Assembly: GCA_000231825.2 (NCBI GenBank)
Contig: JH720299.1
Span: forward strand, 499,920 to 563,919
Direction: 5' to 3'
Source of the DNA: Tetrahymena elliotti 4EA
Taxonomy: Eukaryota; Ciliophora; Oligohymenophorea; Hymenostomatida; Tetrahymenidae
DNA length: 64,000 nt
Shown: positions 48,785 through 61,438 of the stretch, piece by piece
How the letters are laid out: each line of letters opens with the position of its first letter
Position numbering within the stretch: the first letter of the stretch is position 1
Made by a program: the position numbers and the translations under genes
The notes under the pieces: generated by a model
Database searches by the model: none
What the model saw: the letters and a program-made list of their open reading frames with translations, nothing else
What the model was told of the DNA's origin: nothing

Positions 48785-49953
48785 AGCCACTGATTAGCTA
48801 AAAATAAAATTTAAAATATATAAATAAGTAAATAAATCTATCCTTTCTCATGTGATATCTTTCTATTAATAGAACTAACAACATAGATCTTTTCAACTAA
48901 ATAACCAAAAATAGTAAATATAAAATCTAAACAAATAGAGTGAATTTAATAAAATAATTTAAGATATATTTATCTCTAAAAATATAATTCTATTATCAAA
49001 CTTTATAATTAGATTTTGAAATATTTAAATCTATATGTCTGTAAAGTGTTCTAAACAATAATACTTTATTTTTAAATCTTATCTAATACTAAGCATTCCT
49101 TTTACAAATTTAAAATTCTTTTTATCATCTTAGGATATTTTTATATTGATTTATTTACAAAATTATTCATTTCTTCATAAATTAACTGCTAAATTTAAGC
49201 AAAGATTAATTTTTGAAAACCCTTGTTTTCTTATTAAAATAATAACTAAAATTAAAATAGTAAATTTTTTATTTTAAAAATTGTATTAAAATTAAAATAT
49301 TTTAAATTTGTTTGTTTTTTTATTATTTAAATCAATAAAGTTCAATAAAAATTGTAATTTTTAAAGAGTGTTGAATTAATATTCAATATTAAAATTTTTA
49401 ATTCTCAATACAAAACACAACAATGACTTAAAAAGAATTATAGGAATTGTTTGAAGTGTCAATTACCTGAAATAAATAAAATTAAACAGTGGTTTATAGT
49501 GAATTTAATTGAAAAAGCTTTAGAAATGCAATGAAATTAGTCATTTTTTTCTTTAAAAAAGAGAAGGAACTTATTTTTTTGAAAAATAATCTTGAACAAT
49601 TTTGGATTTTTAGTTCTACAAATAAATGAATAAGAAGAGGTAAAGTTTTTTCTCTGTATTTTTTAATAATAAAAGTCATCCTTTGTTTTTGTGAGTTTTA
49701 TAAAAGTTATTTCATTTTTAGAATAAAATATATTTTTTTCAGTAAATAATATTTTGATTTATGAATGAGTAAGTAGATTAAAGGCAAAAATTATAATGCC
49801 TTCCTTACATACTTTGATTTAATCTATTGTAATCTTGATAAAACTAGGATATTAAATTTGGAATTTAATTAAAAATTCGTTGAAATTAGAAAAGAAAATT
49901 AAATAATTTGTTGCATATAATTATATTGAGAGATAGATAAATAATTTATTGCT
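48785..49953. other. Intergenic, AT-rich, no gene seen
   Basis: About 1.2 kb between two plus-strand genes. Short TGA-free stretches exist (for example minus strand 49494-49679) but have lysine/phenylalanine-rich AT-driven composition and no homology cue, so none is called. Confidence 0.6.
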
Positions 49954-52898
49954 ATGGCAGAAAATATTCTACCTAATTAATCAACAACAAGCTTGATTGT
50001 TAATTCAAGGCTTATTCATAGACCACCTTAAAGTATTCCAAAATTTTTAGAGAATTTTGAGGAAATACCTTTAAAGGAAAAGAGAGATGACTTGAATTAG
50101 AATTTTCAAATTAGCTACACTAGATCATAGGATCAAAATAATAAAATTAAAGACATTAATCTTACTAATTTGTAAGTCAATTAATCTCTTGACGGTAACA
50201 GAAATGCCACGTATTTACGCTCTTCATTACAAAAGAAGAAGATATTTGAAGAAAGTTATTTAAACAGTTCAAAATAAAACCTTTAGGCAACTGTATCTGC
50301 CTAAAATTACAAAAGATAAAGGACATTTAGCACCTAAATTTATGATTTTGCCAAAACTGAGAATAGCTTTAATTAGGTCAATCAAAGCTTAAATGTCTAA
50401 AGCTTTAACTAAAATAGAATTCATTTATTATCTTTCTAAGATGAGGAAACTATTCCTTAGGTGAATGTTTAGTAAGAAAAAGAAAATAGTTAAATTAAGA
50501 TGATATAAGACATACTTGTTAATTTCAAGTAGGAAATTATGAAAGAATAATCTAACGCTCTTGATCACTTGAGATATTTTGTGAATTCTAACGAATAGTA
50601 AATCAAAATTTTTTTAAAAATTTGATTTTGTTTGATTATTATTGACAAACCCAATATTCTTTAAAAAATTAATATTTAATAAATATTCTATTAGAAAAAT
50701 AACTCAGCTCACAGATTAACACTAAAAAATATAAAATATCAATATGCCATAAGTGACACTTTCTAAATTGAATCAACTCTCATAAATAAAGACTGATATG
50801 ACATAAAAAATTTAATAATAAATATCTTCATAATTAGGAGACAGACTATTGAAGATAGAAGAAAATTAAAGCACTCTTTATGAATATACTAAAAAAATTA
50901 AATCAGATCTTGTTACATATTTTAATGAATCATTAAATAATATTTTTGAGAACACCATCAAAGTTTAAATTGATTCCAAAATTGATTCATTTTCTAATTA
51001 AATGTAAGAAAAAATACTCTCCTTTGAATCTCAGTAAAGCACCATAATCAGTCGTAATTCATTCAATTTTTTCTCTTTATCTATTATCAAAAATTTATTT
51101 TCATTAAAAATAAAAAAATTTTGTATTAAATTTTTAAAAAAATCAACAGAATAAAGCTAAGAATCAGGGTATGGAAGTATAGACGCAGAAAAAAAGTAAA
51201 AAGAATATAAAGATTTGGAGAATAAATGTGATAGTATCAAAGAATAAATGGATTCTATTTTAAATAAATTAGATTAAAAAGCAGATATTACAAGTCTTTA
51301 AGAGTAATTTAATGGTGTTTTTGGTGAAAAGGTAGATTAAATTAATGAAGATATTAAGTAAATAAATAATTTAAAGGAATAATAAAAATAAATCTAGCAA
51401 AATTTGATTTAAATGCAGCAAGAAAATTTAGAAAAGATTGAAAATATTAAGACCAACTTTAAATAGCAAGAGTAAGTTTAAGAGGATACAATTATAAATT
51501 AGTAATAAACAAATAATAATTAATTTATGATGAACTTAGACAATCTTTTGGAGAAAGTAAAATACCTAAATTAATTACACTTTCAGTTAATGGAATCCAA
51601 GAAATTGTATGATGAAAAATAATAATACAGATAAGATAGTTTAAGCTAAAATGAAGAAAATTTGATTGAAAACGAACAATTTTAAGATACAAGTCAGGAA
51701 TAAGAGCAAATTCATGAATTGATTGTTAGTTAGAATGATTTAGATAATTTTATTACAATGACTATTGATGATGAAAAGAGATATTAAACTAGAGAACCTA
51801 ATCCATACAGAAAATCAAGTAAGATGTAAGATAGTTAATTAATTTAGAAAGAAATATAGGAAGAAAGCAATTTATTTAGATATTCAACAATTCATCAAAA
51901 TGAGAATTCAAATTAGCTTTAAGAGATTCATAATATTTTATCTAAAAATCAAAACATTATTAGCAAGCCACCTAAATAATAACCTAAAATTGTTTTTAAA
52001 AGAAAAAAACTTAGTGAATCTAAAGTTGAATCATATTAAAATGCAACTAATTATAATAGCTAAGTAGCAGATTAGCATAATGAATTTCCAAATTAAGAGA
52101 TGCTGACTTTTAAAAACATAATTCCATGTAAAATAGTAAATTCTCTAATGTCTTCACCTTCTGGCCCAAATAAAGAAAGTTTATTTAACTCTTAGCAAAA
52201 AGTTTATTTAAATTAAACAAATTAACTTAGCAACACAAAAAGTAGTTTTAGGTAGTCTTTAGATAATTTCAATTATTCATCATCAAGAAAGGTATAAACA
52301 CAGGAAAATTAATCTCCAATGAAAGAAGAATAAACATAGCCAATATCTTTAAGTTAATATTACAAACTATAGATTAATAGGAGATCATGTGATTTTTCAG
52401 CTTATTCTAAAAGTTTCTCACTCTCTTAGGAAAAGAATATCTTTAATATAAATTAAGTAGATAAATTCCTAAATGAAGATCATTAATATAAACCTAGTTA
52501 AAGAGTTAATACAGTTCCTAGCCAACCTGAATCTAATTCTATGATAGATGACTTTGAATCAAGAAGCAATTCTAAAAATTATGATAAAAATTCTATAATT
52601 ACTGAACTTAAATAGTCTTATTTAGAAACAAAAATAAAAAATATTCATTCAGACATCACTAAATTACCAATCAAATTTCCAAAATAAAATTCTAAATCTC
52701 CTACTTTAGTAGGAGTTGATACTCCCTAAGAAGCAAAGAGTGATTTGAAGAAACGAATTATTGAGCAAAAACATAAGAAAGAAGGCAATAAATATTTAAT
52801 ACCTTCTATTAATCTAAATAATTTATAAATTTAAATTTTAGGTAAATTTCTTTTAGATTTTTTAATTGATTTCTCCTCATTATTTTTAAAAAGAATGA
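49954..52898 (+). CDS. Hypothetical coiled-coil, Gln/Asn-rich protein, 849 aa
   Basis: Exons 49954-50597, 50845-51053, 51150-52841 and a tiny last exon 52894-52898 join in phases 2, 1 and 1 and total 850 codons including TGA. The N-terminal 200 residues are Ser/Asn-rich with short basic patches. Residues about 215-480 are a long coiled coil (DSKIDSFSNQMQEKILSFE; FNGVFGEKVDQINEDIKQI; MQQENLEKIENIKTNFKQ). The rest is low-complexity with many Ser and Gln. The final splice is inferred: without it the frame runs on into an AT-rich hydrophobic extension to a TGA near 53141. No domain recognised; a structural, cytoskeleton-associated role is only a guess. Confidence 0.78.
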
Positions 52899-53536
52899 AT
52901 AAAAAGCAAACAAAGATTACAAAAACCTGCCTTGTTGTTTAAGAGAACTGCATTCAAAATAAAAATGGAATAATAATTTTAATTTTAATATTTTAACTCA
53001 TATTTATTATCAAAAATATATTAATTAATACTGTTATCATGATATTTATCATTTAATTCATATTATAAAAAATCAAATCATTCTTCAAAATAAATGAAAA
53101 AGTATATTCTCAATTTAAGGGGAGGAGGGGATGCAAAAGTTGAATATAGGGAAAGTATAATTTTTTACTTCTAGATTTCCTTGGAAGAGATTGTAGATTT
53201 AAAAAAAGTTTCATAACCACCACCCCCTCTCCCCCCTTAAGCAACAATTTTTACTATAAACTTTATTAACTAATCATAAATTTGGTTTGGGTGGGTTCTA
53301 CTAATTGCTTTACTGATACCTTAAATTTTTTTAATTATGAAAGAAATTAGAAATCAAACTCACAGATTAAATTAAATTGTAAAAATAAAATAATTTTTCA
53401 TTTTTTTAAAATTCAATTAGACTTTAGTAAAACATTCCAATGATAAATTTTAAAAATTATAAAAAAATTTAATAGATCTTATTATCTCACACAAATAAAT
53501 ACTTCTTTTAATAAAAATTAATACATAAAAATACAT
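52899..53536. other. Intergenic with G-rich/C-rich inverted repeat
   Basis: Spacer between two convergent genes. It is AT-rich except for the inverted G/C tracts listed separately. No gene seen. Confidence 0.5.
53115..53240. repeat. Inverted repeat of G-rich and C-rich tracts
   Basis: TTAAGGGGAGGAGGGG at 53115-53130 is mirrored by ACCCCCTCTCCCCCCTTAA at about 53222-53240, with ~90 bases between. The arms pair imperfectly over about 16 bp. Such G/C density is exceptional here. It could fold as a cruciform or G-quadruplex. It superficially recalls the polypurine tracts (A5G5) that flank some Tetrahymena internal eliminated sequences, but the spacing is far too short for a typical one. Confidence 0.6.
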
Positions 53537-55087
53537 TCATGAATAATTTTAATATAAATCATATAATATGTATGAAGGATTGATAGGTAGAAATTATTTA
53601 AGACTTTTATCAAATGCCAAAATTTGTAAATTTAAATGAATCAATTTCCAAAGTTACATACTTAGAATAGGGTTAAAGACACCATTAATTAAAAATTTAT
53701 TTTCAAAATAAGGCTAAGTGCTTATCAATAAATTCTAAACTTCCTTCAGATTTGACAAAGGACATTTAATGTTGATCTCAAAAAATGTATCTTAAATGAG
53801 TAAATACCTCAAATATCCAAAGAAAATATGGTTTTCTTCGTTTCTTAAAAATGTATTTGTTAAATTAATAATAAAATTTTTAATTTAATATAAATCTATT
53901 ATGAATTCTTAATGAAATAATATTTAATAAGATTTTTCTTTATCAAAAATTAAAATCTTGAAATTATTTTTTGACCTTTCTTATGCAATATTCATGAGTT
54001 TTTTAAGATCTTTTATTTACTAAGAATTAAATCTTTCTATTTAGTTTGTCTTAATCTCTACACCTAGTATAAATTCTTAAGTAAATCTATCTTCTAATGC
54101 TTAAAATAGTGAGTCATTAATTGGTTGTCTATCTGAATTTAAAAAGCACATGACTTTTTCTTGTTTAACTACTTTATAATAGGCATTTATCCCAAGTAAA
54201 TATAATTATGGTAAGCTTAATACAAAAATTAAATAAAAGATCATGTCAAATGTAGTTAGTAAAGGGAAAAAGCATAGTTTAGCAGCAAATAAAATAAAGA
54301 TATTAAATTACTAAGTGCTTAATTTCATAATTGACATCAAACTAGCTAATTAGAATTTCTTACAGTTTTCAGGATATGTTTAAAAGTTATAGATATTAAC
54401 TTAGAAAATATAAGAAAAGATATTTTTCTCAATATCTAACCACCATTCATCTTCCTTTCTTTAACTTTTAAATAAATAAAAATCTAAAGCAGCTATTAAA
54501 CTGTTAATTATCATAAGACTAAAACATACATATTATTGATATAAGAGAGCCTAAGAGAACATATACCAAAAACTAATATTTGATAGCATTGAGAAAATCC
54601 TAGTATAAGTTTATTTGGGTACTATTTCTTATTCATTCATGATTAGAAAGATAATAAAGTACCAAAAACATCCAAAGTTTATTGCAATCATAATAATGTA
54701 GTAAATATGATAAGTATCTCTATTTAAATCAGAAATTATTTAAATATTAACTACTGAAATAGGTATTGTTAGGAACAAAAGCTATTTTATTACTTTATTA
54801 ATATCGGTTTTAAAGCATGAATAACTATCATAATACCATTCGCATTATAAAATTAATAAAAAAACCAAGTCTAATAACCTATAACAAATAAATTTGCATT
54901 CATCATGATTGAATCTTATTTTATGAAAGCTTAGTATCTTAGATATTAACCAAGTATATAAAATTAATTTTAATGATTAAGTCTAACCATCATTAGCCAG
55001 TAATATATATTCATAAATACTAAAAATTGAAATTAATATACTAGCTAATGAACCTTAAAATATTATGTAGCCAAATGTATTTCCCAT
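53537..55087 (-). CDS. Multi-pass membrane protein, 516 aa, paralog A
   Basis: An uninterrupted frame of 517 codons from ATG 55087 (MGNTFGYIIFQGSLASILIS) to TGA at 53537. The first ~330 residues contain about six hydrophobic spans, for example LASILISIFSIYEYILL, LLDLVFLLIL, YIIMIAINFGCFWYFIIFLI and LIFVLSLPQLYLLGI. Conserved loop motifs such as NIYNFQTYPENC and RIFSMLSN separate them. The C-terminal ~190 residues are soluble-looking and hydrophilic. A full-length relative of exactly the same length lies at 61439-62989. No family recognised; the layout (membrane part plus cytosolic tail) does not decide between channel, transporter or receptor. Confidence 0.87.
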
Positions 55088-57097
55088 AAATAATTTTGAT
55101 TAATAATAAAAAGAATAAAGTTATTGCCTCTTAATTTATCAAATAATAAATTTTCAATATTTTTTCTGGTTATTACTTAAAAAATAAATCAATGCTTTAA
55201 AAATAGTAACAAATAGTGTTGTGCAACAAATATTAGATAAATATTCAAATCGAGTAATAATAAAAAAACTATTCGAATGTTATTTCAAAAATTTTCTTAA
55301 TATTCAAATTATTCATTTATCTTACACTTTTCATAGCCATTTTATTTAGCAAATCAATAGATGAGCCAAAAAAAAACAACAACTATTTCCTTAATATACC
55401 ATTATTTAAAATCAGGGCTTGAGATTGGACTTTAAAAATTTTCTGCTCGGCGCCTATTAGTTGTTGAAAAATAGAATATCTAACAAAAAATGCAATATTA
55501 GTAAAATTGAAGAAATATGTTAAATGAATAAATTATTTATATTGAAATACATACATTAAATAAATAATTCTCTTAATAATCAATAATTAATGATATTTAC
55601 TTTATTTCTAGTTGAAAATAATATTTATTATTGATATATTTTATTTAAAATTATTATTACATATTTTTTATTAAACATAATGTGTTTGCTATATGAAAAA
55701 TGCTTTCAAATTAGCAAGAAGTTTACTTTCTATTTTTGCTAAGCTTTGATTTACATTTTCTAAAATTTTAAACAAAAAATCTATTTTAATAATGAAGAAA
55801 TTCTAAAAAATTTATCTATTTTAGTATAATAGAAAAGTTAAAAAACAAATTAAAAAACTGCATAATCCTAAAACTAAATTATAATTTTATAATTATTATT
55901 TAAAAATAAAATATTTAAAGTACCAAGAAAAATTCAATTAATTTAAACAAATTCTTTAAAATATTTTTATAACAAAGAAAATTTATTATTTTAGATAGAA
56001 TAAATGTGGAATTATTTTATTTACTTAGTAATTTTTTAACTGAAATTTTTGGATTTTTTACATCTTTTTGCATGAATCGATGTACTGGATATCTGAATGA
56101 AAGATATTCTTGGTATTTTTTAAAAATAAATTATAAAATTCATACGAACAAAATGATTAATGAAATAGATTTTACATCAAAAATTTCAAAGCCAATCAAT
56201 AATAATATTTTCCTAAAATTAAATCTATTAAATATTTTGTAAATTGTAATAAAATCATCTACTTTCTTTTTATATTGTAAGAAACTCTAAAACGATTATC
56301 TATTTTAATTTGATAAAAAAATATTAATAAATAAGAAAACATAATAATAATCTTAAAACGAAATAATAAATTAACAAATTTTTCATTCAATAAAACATTT
56401 AAAATACAAAGAATACTTCAATTATTTTAAAGAAATTATGTAAAATATTTTTCAAAATAGAAAAAAAATTATATTTGAGATAGAATTAGTAAATTATTTT
56501 ATTATTTGTTCAGTAATTGTTCGTGTAAATTTTTGAAACTGTTTACATTTTTTCAAATGAACTGATGTACTGGGAATAGAAATTAAAGGGTATTATATAA
56601 CTAAATTTATAAAATCCTTACTTAATTCTAAATTAATTAAGTATTAAAAAAAACTAAAAAAATTCTATTCTCTTCATATCATTCTTTTTTTCAACTATTT
56701 ACTATTATTAATCATATGTCAACTAAATTTACCTTCTTTTTTTGGTTTTATTTATATTTAGTAATTAAGCTAAATATGGAGTTTTATTAAATATATATGA
56801 GATGTCACTGAAAAAAAAATAGTTATAGTATGAACTTTTTACAAAGAAATAGAAATATTGCTATTAATAGCTATTTCAAAAGTTAACTTTCATTAATTTA
56901 ATATCTGAGGAGATTTTTGTAAATTACTCATTTTAATATGTTGATGTGATCATGAATTTGATTGTTAAGATAATACAACATTTTATCTATTTTATTTTAC
57001 ATTATTTAAAATAAGCAATTTATGATAATTGAAATTAACTCAAAATATTAATTTAAAAGAAAATTACTAATAAAAGATAAAATCTCAATTAAAAAAA
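55088..57097. other. Intergenic, AT-rich, with a duplicated block, no gene supported
   Basis: About 2 kb separating divergent genes. The only long ATG frame (plus strand 56006-56242) lies inside a duplicated non-coding-looking block and is not conserved in the second copy, so it is not called. Confidence 0.55.
55800..56600. repeat. Two-copy imperfect direct repeat, about 480-bp period
   Basis: Copy 1 (about 55800-56110) and copy 2 (about 56280-56600) share in order AACTAAATTATAATTTTAT-like, AAATATTTAAAGTACCAAG-like, a TTCAATTA...AAATTCTTTAAAATAT block, AGATAGAATAAATGTGGAAT-like, and GATGTACTGG. Divergence is substantial. The repeated block has no conserved reading frame. Confidence 0.6.
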
Positions 57098-58396
57098 ATG
57101 AACAAATATCTTACCATCTTGCTGATTATGGTAGCTATCGCTTCTGTTAAAAGTGATTCAAAAATCAAAGATTTAGTGTAATGCTTTAGTAATGTCAAGG
57201 ATACTGTCTTTGACTTAAAAAATATCATCTCTGATCTCTAAAAACTAGACTTTTAGGTTGCTTTCTAATAATTGGGAGATTTATTGAAAGTTGTTGACTA
57301 GTCTATAGGATAGTGTGTTGATGCTACTTGCTGGATGAGTGGTGAATAAAGATGCTAAGCTGATAACTCAAACGGTTGTGAGGAATCTGGTCTTATCTGG
57401 TATCCTAAATGCAAATAAGGTTATCATCCTTTTGGTTGCTGTGGTAAAATAATATTTATACAATTATATCTTCCTTTTTTTCATAAATATTATCATACAT
57501 CATTTTATTTTAAGCTACCTTTTTTATCATAATTATAAACATTATTAATCTTTTTATTTATAATAATAAAGTATGTGTGTAAGATTGCCCTTCTGGCTTT
57601 AGAGATGATGGCTTATTCTGTGCTAAGCCTGAGTCATATGGTAGAGGAGCTGGTTACCCTTGGAAATTTGGAGATGGATTTAATCTTAATGGCGTAATTA
57701 TTTCTCTTAGATTTATTGATTTATTTATTTCAACTATTTCTTAAATTATAGGCTTATTCTAGATGCAAAAGTGAAAATCCATAGGGATGCGAAAAAGTAA
57801 ACTTTCACAAGTTTGTTTAGATTAATAATTTATTTAAAACTTAAATCCTAAATTAAAAAATAAGTTCTGATCAGTTCAATTTATGATCAAAAAAATTGAT
57901 CAAGTATTGAAATATTAATTTAGTAATTAAATTATTTGATAATAATAGTGGGGTGAAATCATTTATCCAAAATGTGCTCAGAACTTCCATAATGTTGGAT
58001 GCTGTAAATTTTAATTAAATGTTAATTTTAATCAAACAGATAATGATATAATATAAATAAATAGGTGTTTGCTCTCCTAATTGCCCTTCTGAAATGACTG
58101 ATATTGGAGTTTCTTGTTAAAAGCTTTCTTATGGAAGAGGATTAGGTTATGTGAGTGGAAAATGCATTCAAGAAAACTGGAATATTTACACTCCAATTTC
58201 TTAATTTGGAAAATGCAAGGATTAAGCTTAGCAAATTGAAAAGGATATCCTTGATTTACAATCTTCTTTTGATGCTTAAAATGATGACCATAGATGGAGT
58301 ACTTTGAAAATTGCTTATCATCTTTTGTAACACCTGAACCCTTTCTTATCTCATTGCGCTGATCATTTAGTCAATGGTCTTGAAGAAAAGGATTGA
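57098..58396 (+). CDS. Secreted cysteine-rich protein, 299 aa, two copies of a C-x(n)-YGRG module
   Basis: Exons 57098-57443, 57572-57693, 57752-57796, 57949-58003 and 58065-58396 join in phases 1, 0, 0 and 1 and total 300 codons including TGA. The start MNKYLTILLIMVAIASVKS is a clear signal peptide. The mature protein begins with a helical region, then two matching modules. Module 1 is PKCKQGYHPFGCC, then CVQDCPSGFRDDGLFCAKP, then YGRGAGY. Module 2 is PKCAQNFHNVGCC, then CSPNCPSEMTDIGVSCQKL, then YGRGLGY. A C-terminal helical region with a few cysteines closes the protein. The splice sites sit at equivalent places after GCC in both modules, supporting internal duplication. Likely secreted or stored in a secretory granule and disulfide-bonded. 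Exact function unknown. Confidence 0.87.
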
Positions 58397-59739
58397 AATA
58401 TAAAAATTAAATATTTCATTATATTAAGAATTATTCTATAACAGTGTATAATTATATATAAATATAAATGGATGATTTTATTGACATTTAATTTTTTAAT
58501 ATTTTTATTTAAATATTATATTTATGATGATTAATTATTTTTAGTTATTATTTAATTCTTAAATATTATTGATGTTTTTAATATTCTTTTTGTATTTTTA
58601 ATTATCTTGTATTATTAAATTACTTTATTCAGTTTCATCAATCTTTTAGGAATCTCTTAATCATTATTTTTATGAGCTTTTAATTGGGTTGAAAACTTAT
58701 CTCACGATTAATGATTTGTATTCTTTAGCTTTTTAGCTCCTGATATTTAGTAAATATCAATCTATTTAAAATATTAATAAAATACAATTTAATACAAATG
58801 TAAATTAATTAAAATTTAGAATAAAGATTGATTTCATAATATTCACCCCAAACCTGAATAATTATTTTAATTTAATCTGATAGATAAAAATGAGAGCTTT
58901 TAGAATCTATAAAAATTTTTAATTTTTGACTAGGTTATCAAAGAGAAAATACCCTTTCAAAATGTTGGCATTGGATTAAATTATTTTTTTAATTAAAAAA
59001 AGTTTTGAAAAACAATTTTAGTTTAAAAAATTGGGTCAATCTGCACTTTATCTATGCTAATCACCTAATGAATTTTATTTACGCTATCCTCTAATAAATT
59101 TTATTTACATCCCCATCTTAAAAAAAATGAATTCAATAAAATTATTTCTTCTTTGCTCTAATTACATTATTTCTAAATTTATTACTAAAATTTTAAGTAA
59201 TAATTTTAATTAACTTGATAAAATTTTAGATTCTCTGCAATTTAAAGCAAGGATTCATTTATTATAATTAATAAATTTTTAAAAACATTATTTAAAATTT
59301 ATAACTTTAAATTGCAACAATATTTTAAAAAAGCATGAATAAAGAGATAATTTAAAGATTATATTTGTATCTTTTAACAAACTGATATCAATATAAAAAG
59401 ATATCTAATGTTCTCAATAATTAAATATTTTTTGTGTGGTATTTAATTTAATATACTTCTAATTTTTTATTGTGTTTGTTTATTTATTTTGAAATTCTAT
59501 GATATATTTGCCGATTAAGATTAGAAAACCCTAAGTTTATAATTTAAATATTTGACTCTCTTCCTGATTAAATTTGATTATGGATTATTTTAAAAACATA
59601 ATCATAATACGTAGATGTTTATCTTTTGTATCCAATAATTAAATCTTGTTTTTCAGTTGTATAAATAATTTTAAATAAAAACAACTCTTTTTACATTAAC
59701 ACTTCAAAAATTTTTTATTTTTTAGTTTAAAAAATATTG
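58397..59739. other. Intergenic, AT-rich, no gene seen
   Basis: About 1.3 kb between the 3' ends of convergently oriented features. Extremely AT-rich, with no supported gene, RNA or notable repeat. Confidence 0.6.
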
Positions 59740-60840
59740 CTTTGAAGTTTATTGCTGCTCATACCATCAAAAATATTTTGACTCCAATCTCTTTCAACAA
59801 TTTCAATACCTGGTATATCAGTTTCATAAATTTCTTTCCTTAAATACTCTTGGTAATCATATTTCTTTATTTCTCTTAGTATTACTTATAGTTAAGCTTC
59901 ATAAATCTGATTCTACTCTTCAAAATATCTTTATTTTTCTATTTTTTACTAACTAAGTTATTAAGTATGAATACCTTAATTTGATAGATAAGATATTTTA
60001 TTTTCACTTATAGTTGCCTATTATCTTAAAATTTCTTCTTAACATTTCTAGACTTAATTTTATTAGCAATTGCTAATATCTGTTAATCAATTTTTTATTA
60101 ATCTAAATCAATTTTAGCATCAAAATTTATCTTTTAATCAATTTATTATTCTCTTCCTACAATTCTTGTTTTTTTAAATCTTTCTACGAGCCTTTAATCT
60201 CTTTCTATATGGCTTCTTTGTATTAATTTTAGTTAAAAGCTTGCAGATAGCTTATTTAGATGACCTATTTTAGTCTAACCTGAAAATCTAGTTTAAATTT
60301 TTTTTCTTCAGAGTTAAGTCAGAATTAATTAAAATGTTATTTTTTTTGTGATCAAAAATTTTCTTTTCTTAGTCTTAAAGATATTATTCTTGTTTTTTTG
60401 ATTAATTAAGGATATTACTTGATTGAGGAAAATACTAAGCTTAAGAAGTATTATCTGGATCATTTAATTCTTTTAATCTTTACTTCTAATTTAATTAAAA
60501 GCTATGGTACAAATATTATTATTTTTTTAATCAGATTGATAAGATATAAATGCATGCTAATTATCCTTTTAGTTAACAAATTAGCATATACCTAATTCAA
60601 ATGACCTATTTTAACCTAATCTTCTGAAAATCTAGCTTCAATTTTTTTTCTTGATTTTTAAGTCTGAATTAATTTAATTCCTATTTTCAAAAAAAATTCA
60701 TTTTTATAGCTTGGAGATATTTCTTAATTTTTAATATTTTTTAGACTAGTTTCATATTAGCTGAGTTAGTTTTGATTCTATAAATATTTAATTAACCCTC
60801 CTATATTTTAAGCTTGTGATAAAATAATTTATGAATCCAT
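59740..60840 (-). pseudogene. Probable dead coiled-coil gene with internal duplication
   Basis: Coding-like Lys/Glu/Gln/Leu-rich stretches on the minus strand (RLKELNDPDNTSQAQY; KDLKKQELQEENNKLIKR; CQEEILRQQATISENKISY; YDYQEYLRKEIYETDIPG; ERDWSQNIFDGMSSN) lie in at least three different frames, with TGAs between them. A possible start is ATG 60840. Two segments about 335 bp apart (around 60240-60340 and 60570-60680) share ATGACCTATTTTA and GAAAATCTAG on the plus strand, so part of the gene was duplicated. Introns could explain one or two frame changes but not all, so decay is more likely. The family looks like a generic coiled coil. Confidence 0.5.
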
Positions 60841-61438
60841 CATTTCATTTGTTCAAACATTGCCATTTTCTTTTTTTTTACTTTTAAAAATAGCTTCTTC
60901 AATTTTATTAATTTGTTTGATTAATAAATACTTTAATCAAATTAATAAAACCAAACAACAATAAATTAGAAGCATCCAAATTATTTAATTAAATACAATA
61001 AAAATGAAATTTTTTTTTTTATTTTTTTTAAATTTTGGATGGGTGGCTAAAGAAAAAATCAATAATTAAAAAAGACCAAAAATTATAAGAAGAATAAATA
61101 TCTAAAAACTTTCAAATTTTAATAAAAGAATTCCCATTTAACCCTTCCTTATTTCTTTTGAAAAACATCCATTAATTTAAAAATATTTTCATTTATTTTT
61201 ATATTTAATTTACTAAATTAAATTTTTTTCAATGGTCTACACATAAAAAATTAAATCTATTTTTAGTCATAAATTCTTAGTAACCTTTAACTTAAATTTT
61301 AAATTAAAAAATTAATTTATTATTTAGCTTCTATATTCTTTTTAAATAATAACAATAATAACAACTAGAAAAAAATTTAATTCTTTTAGAATTATTTTGA
61401 AATTATAAAATAAAATTAATAAATGACACAAAAAATTC
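60841..61438. other. Intergenic, AT-rich, no gene seen
   Basis: About 600 bp of AT-rich DNA including a long T-run near 61008-61030. No gene supported. Confidence 0.55.

Noticed and set aside
49494..49679. Minus-strand frame of 61 codons
   Set aside because: Phe/Lys/Leu-rich composition expected from AT-rich intergenic DNA; no supporting neighbour, motif or splice pattern.
52842..53142. C-terminal hydrophobic extension of the gene at 49954 by reading through the last intron
   Set aside because: GT/AG sites at 52842-52893 remove it and give an immediate in-phase TGA; the extension is AT-driven and its composition differs from the protein. RNA evidence would decide.
56006..56242. Plus-strand frame of 78 codons
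   Set aside because: Lies within a duplicated block; the second copy does not conserve the frame, and composition is AT-driven.
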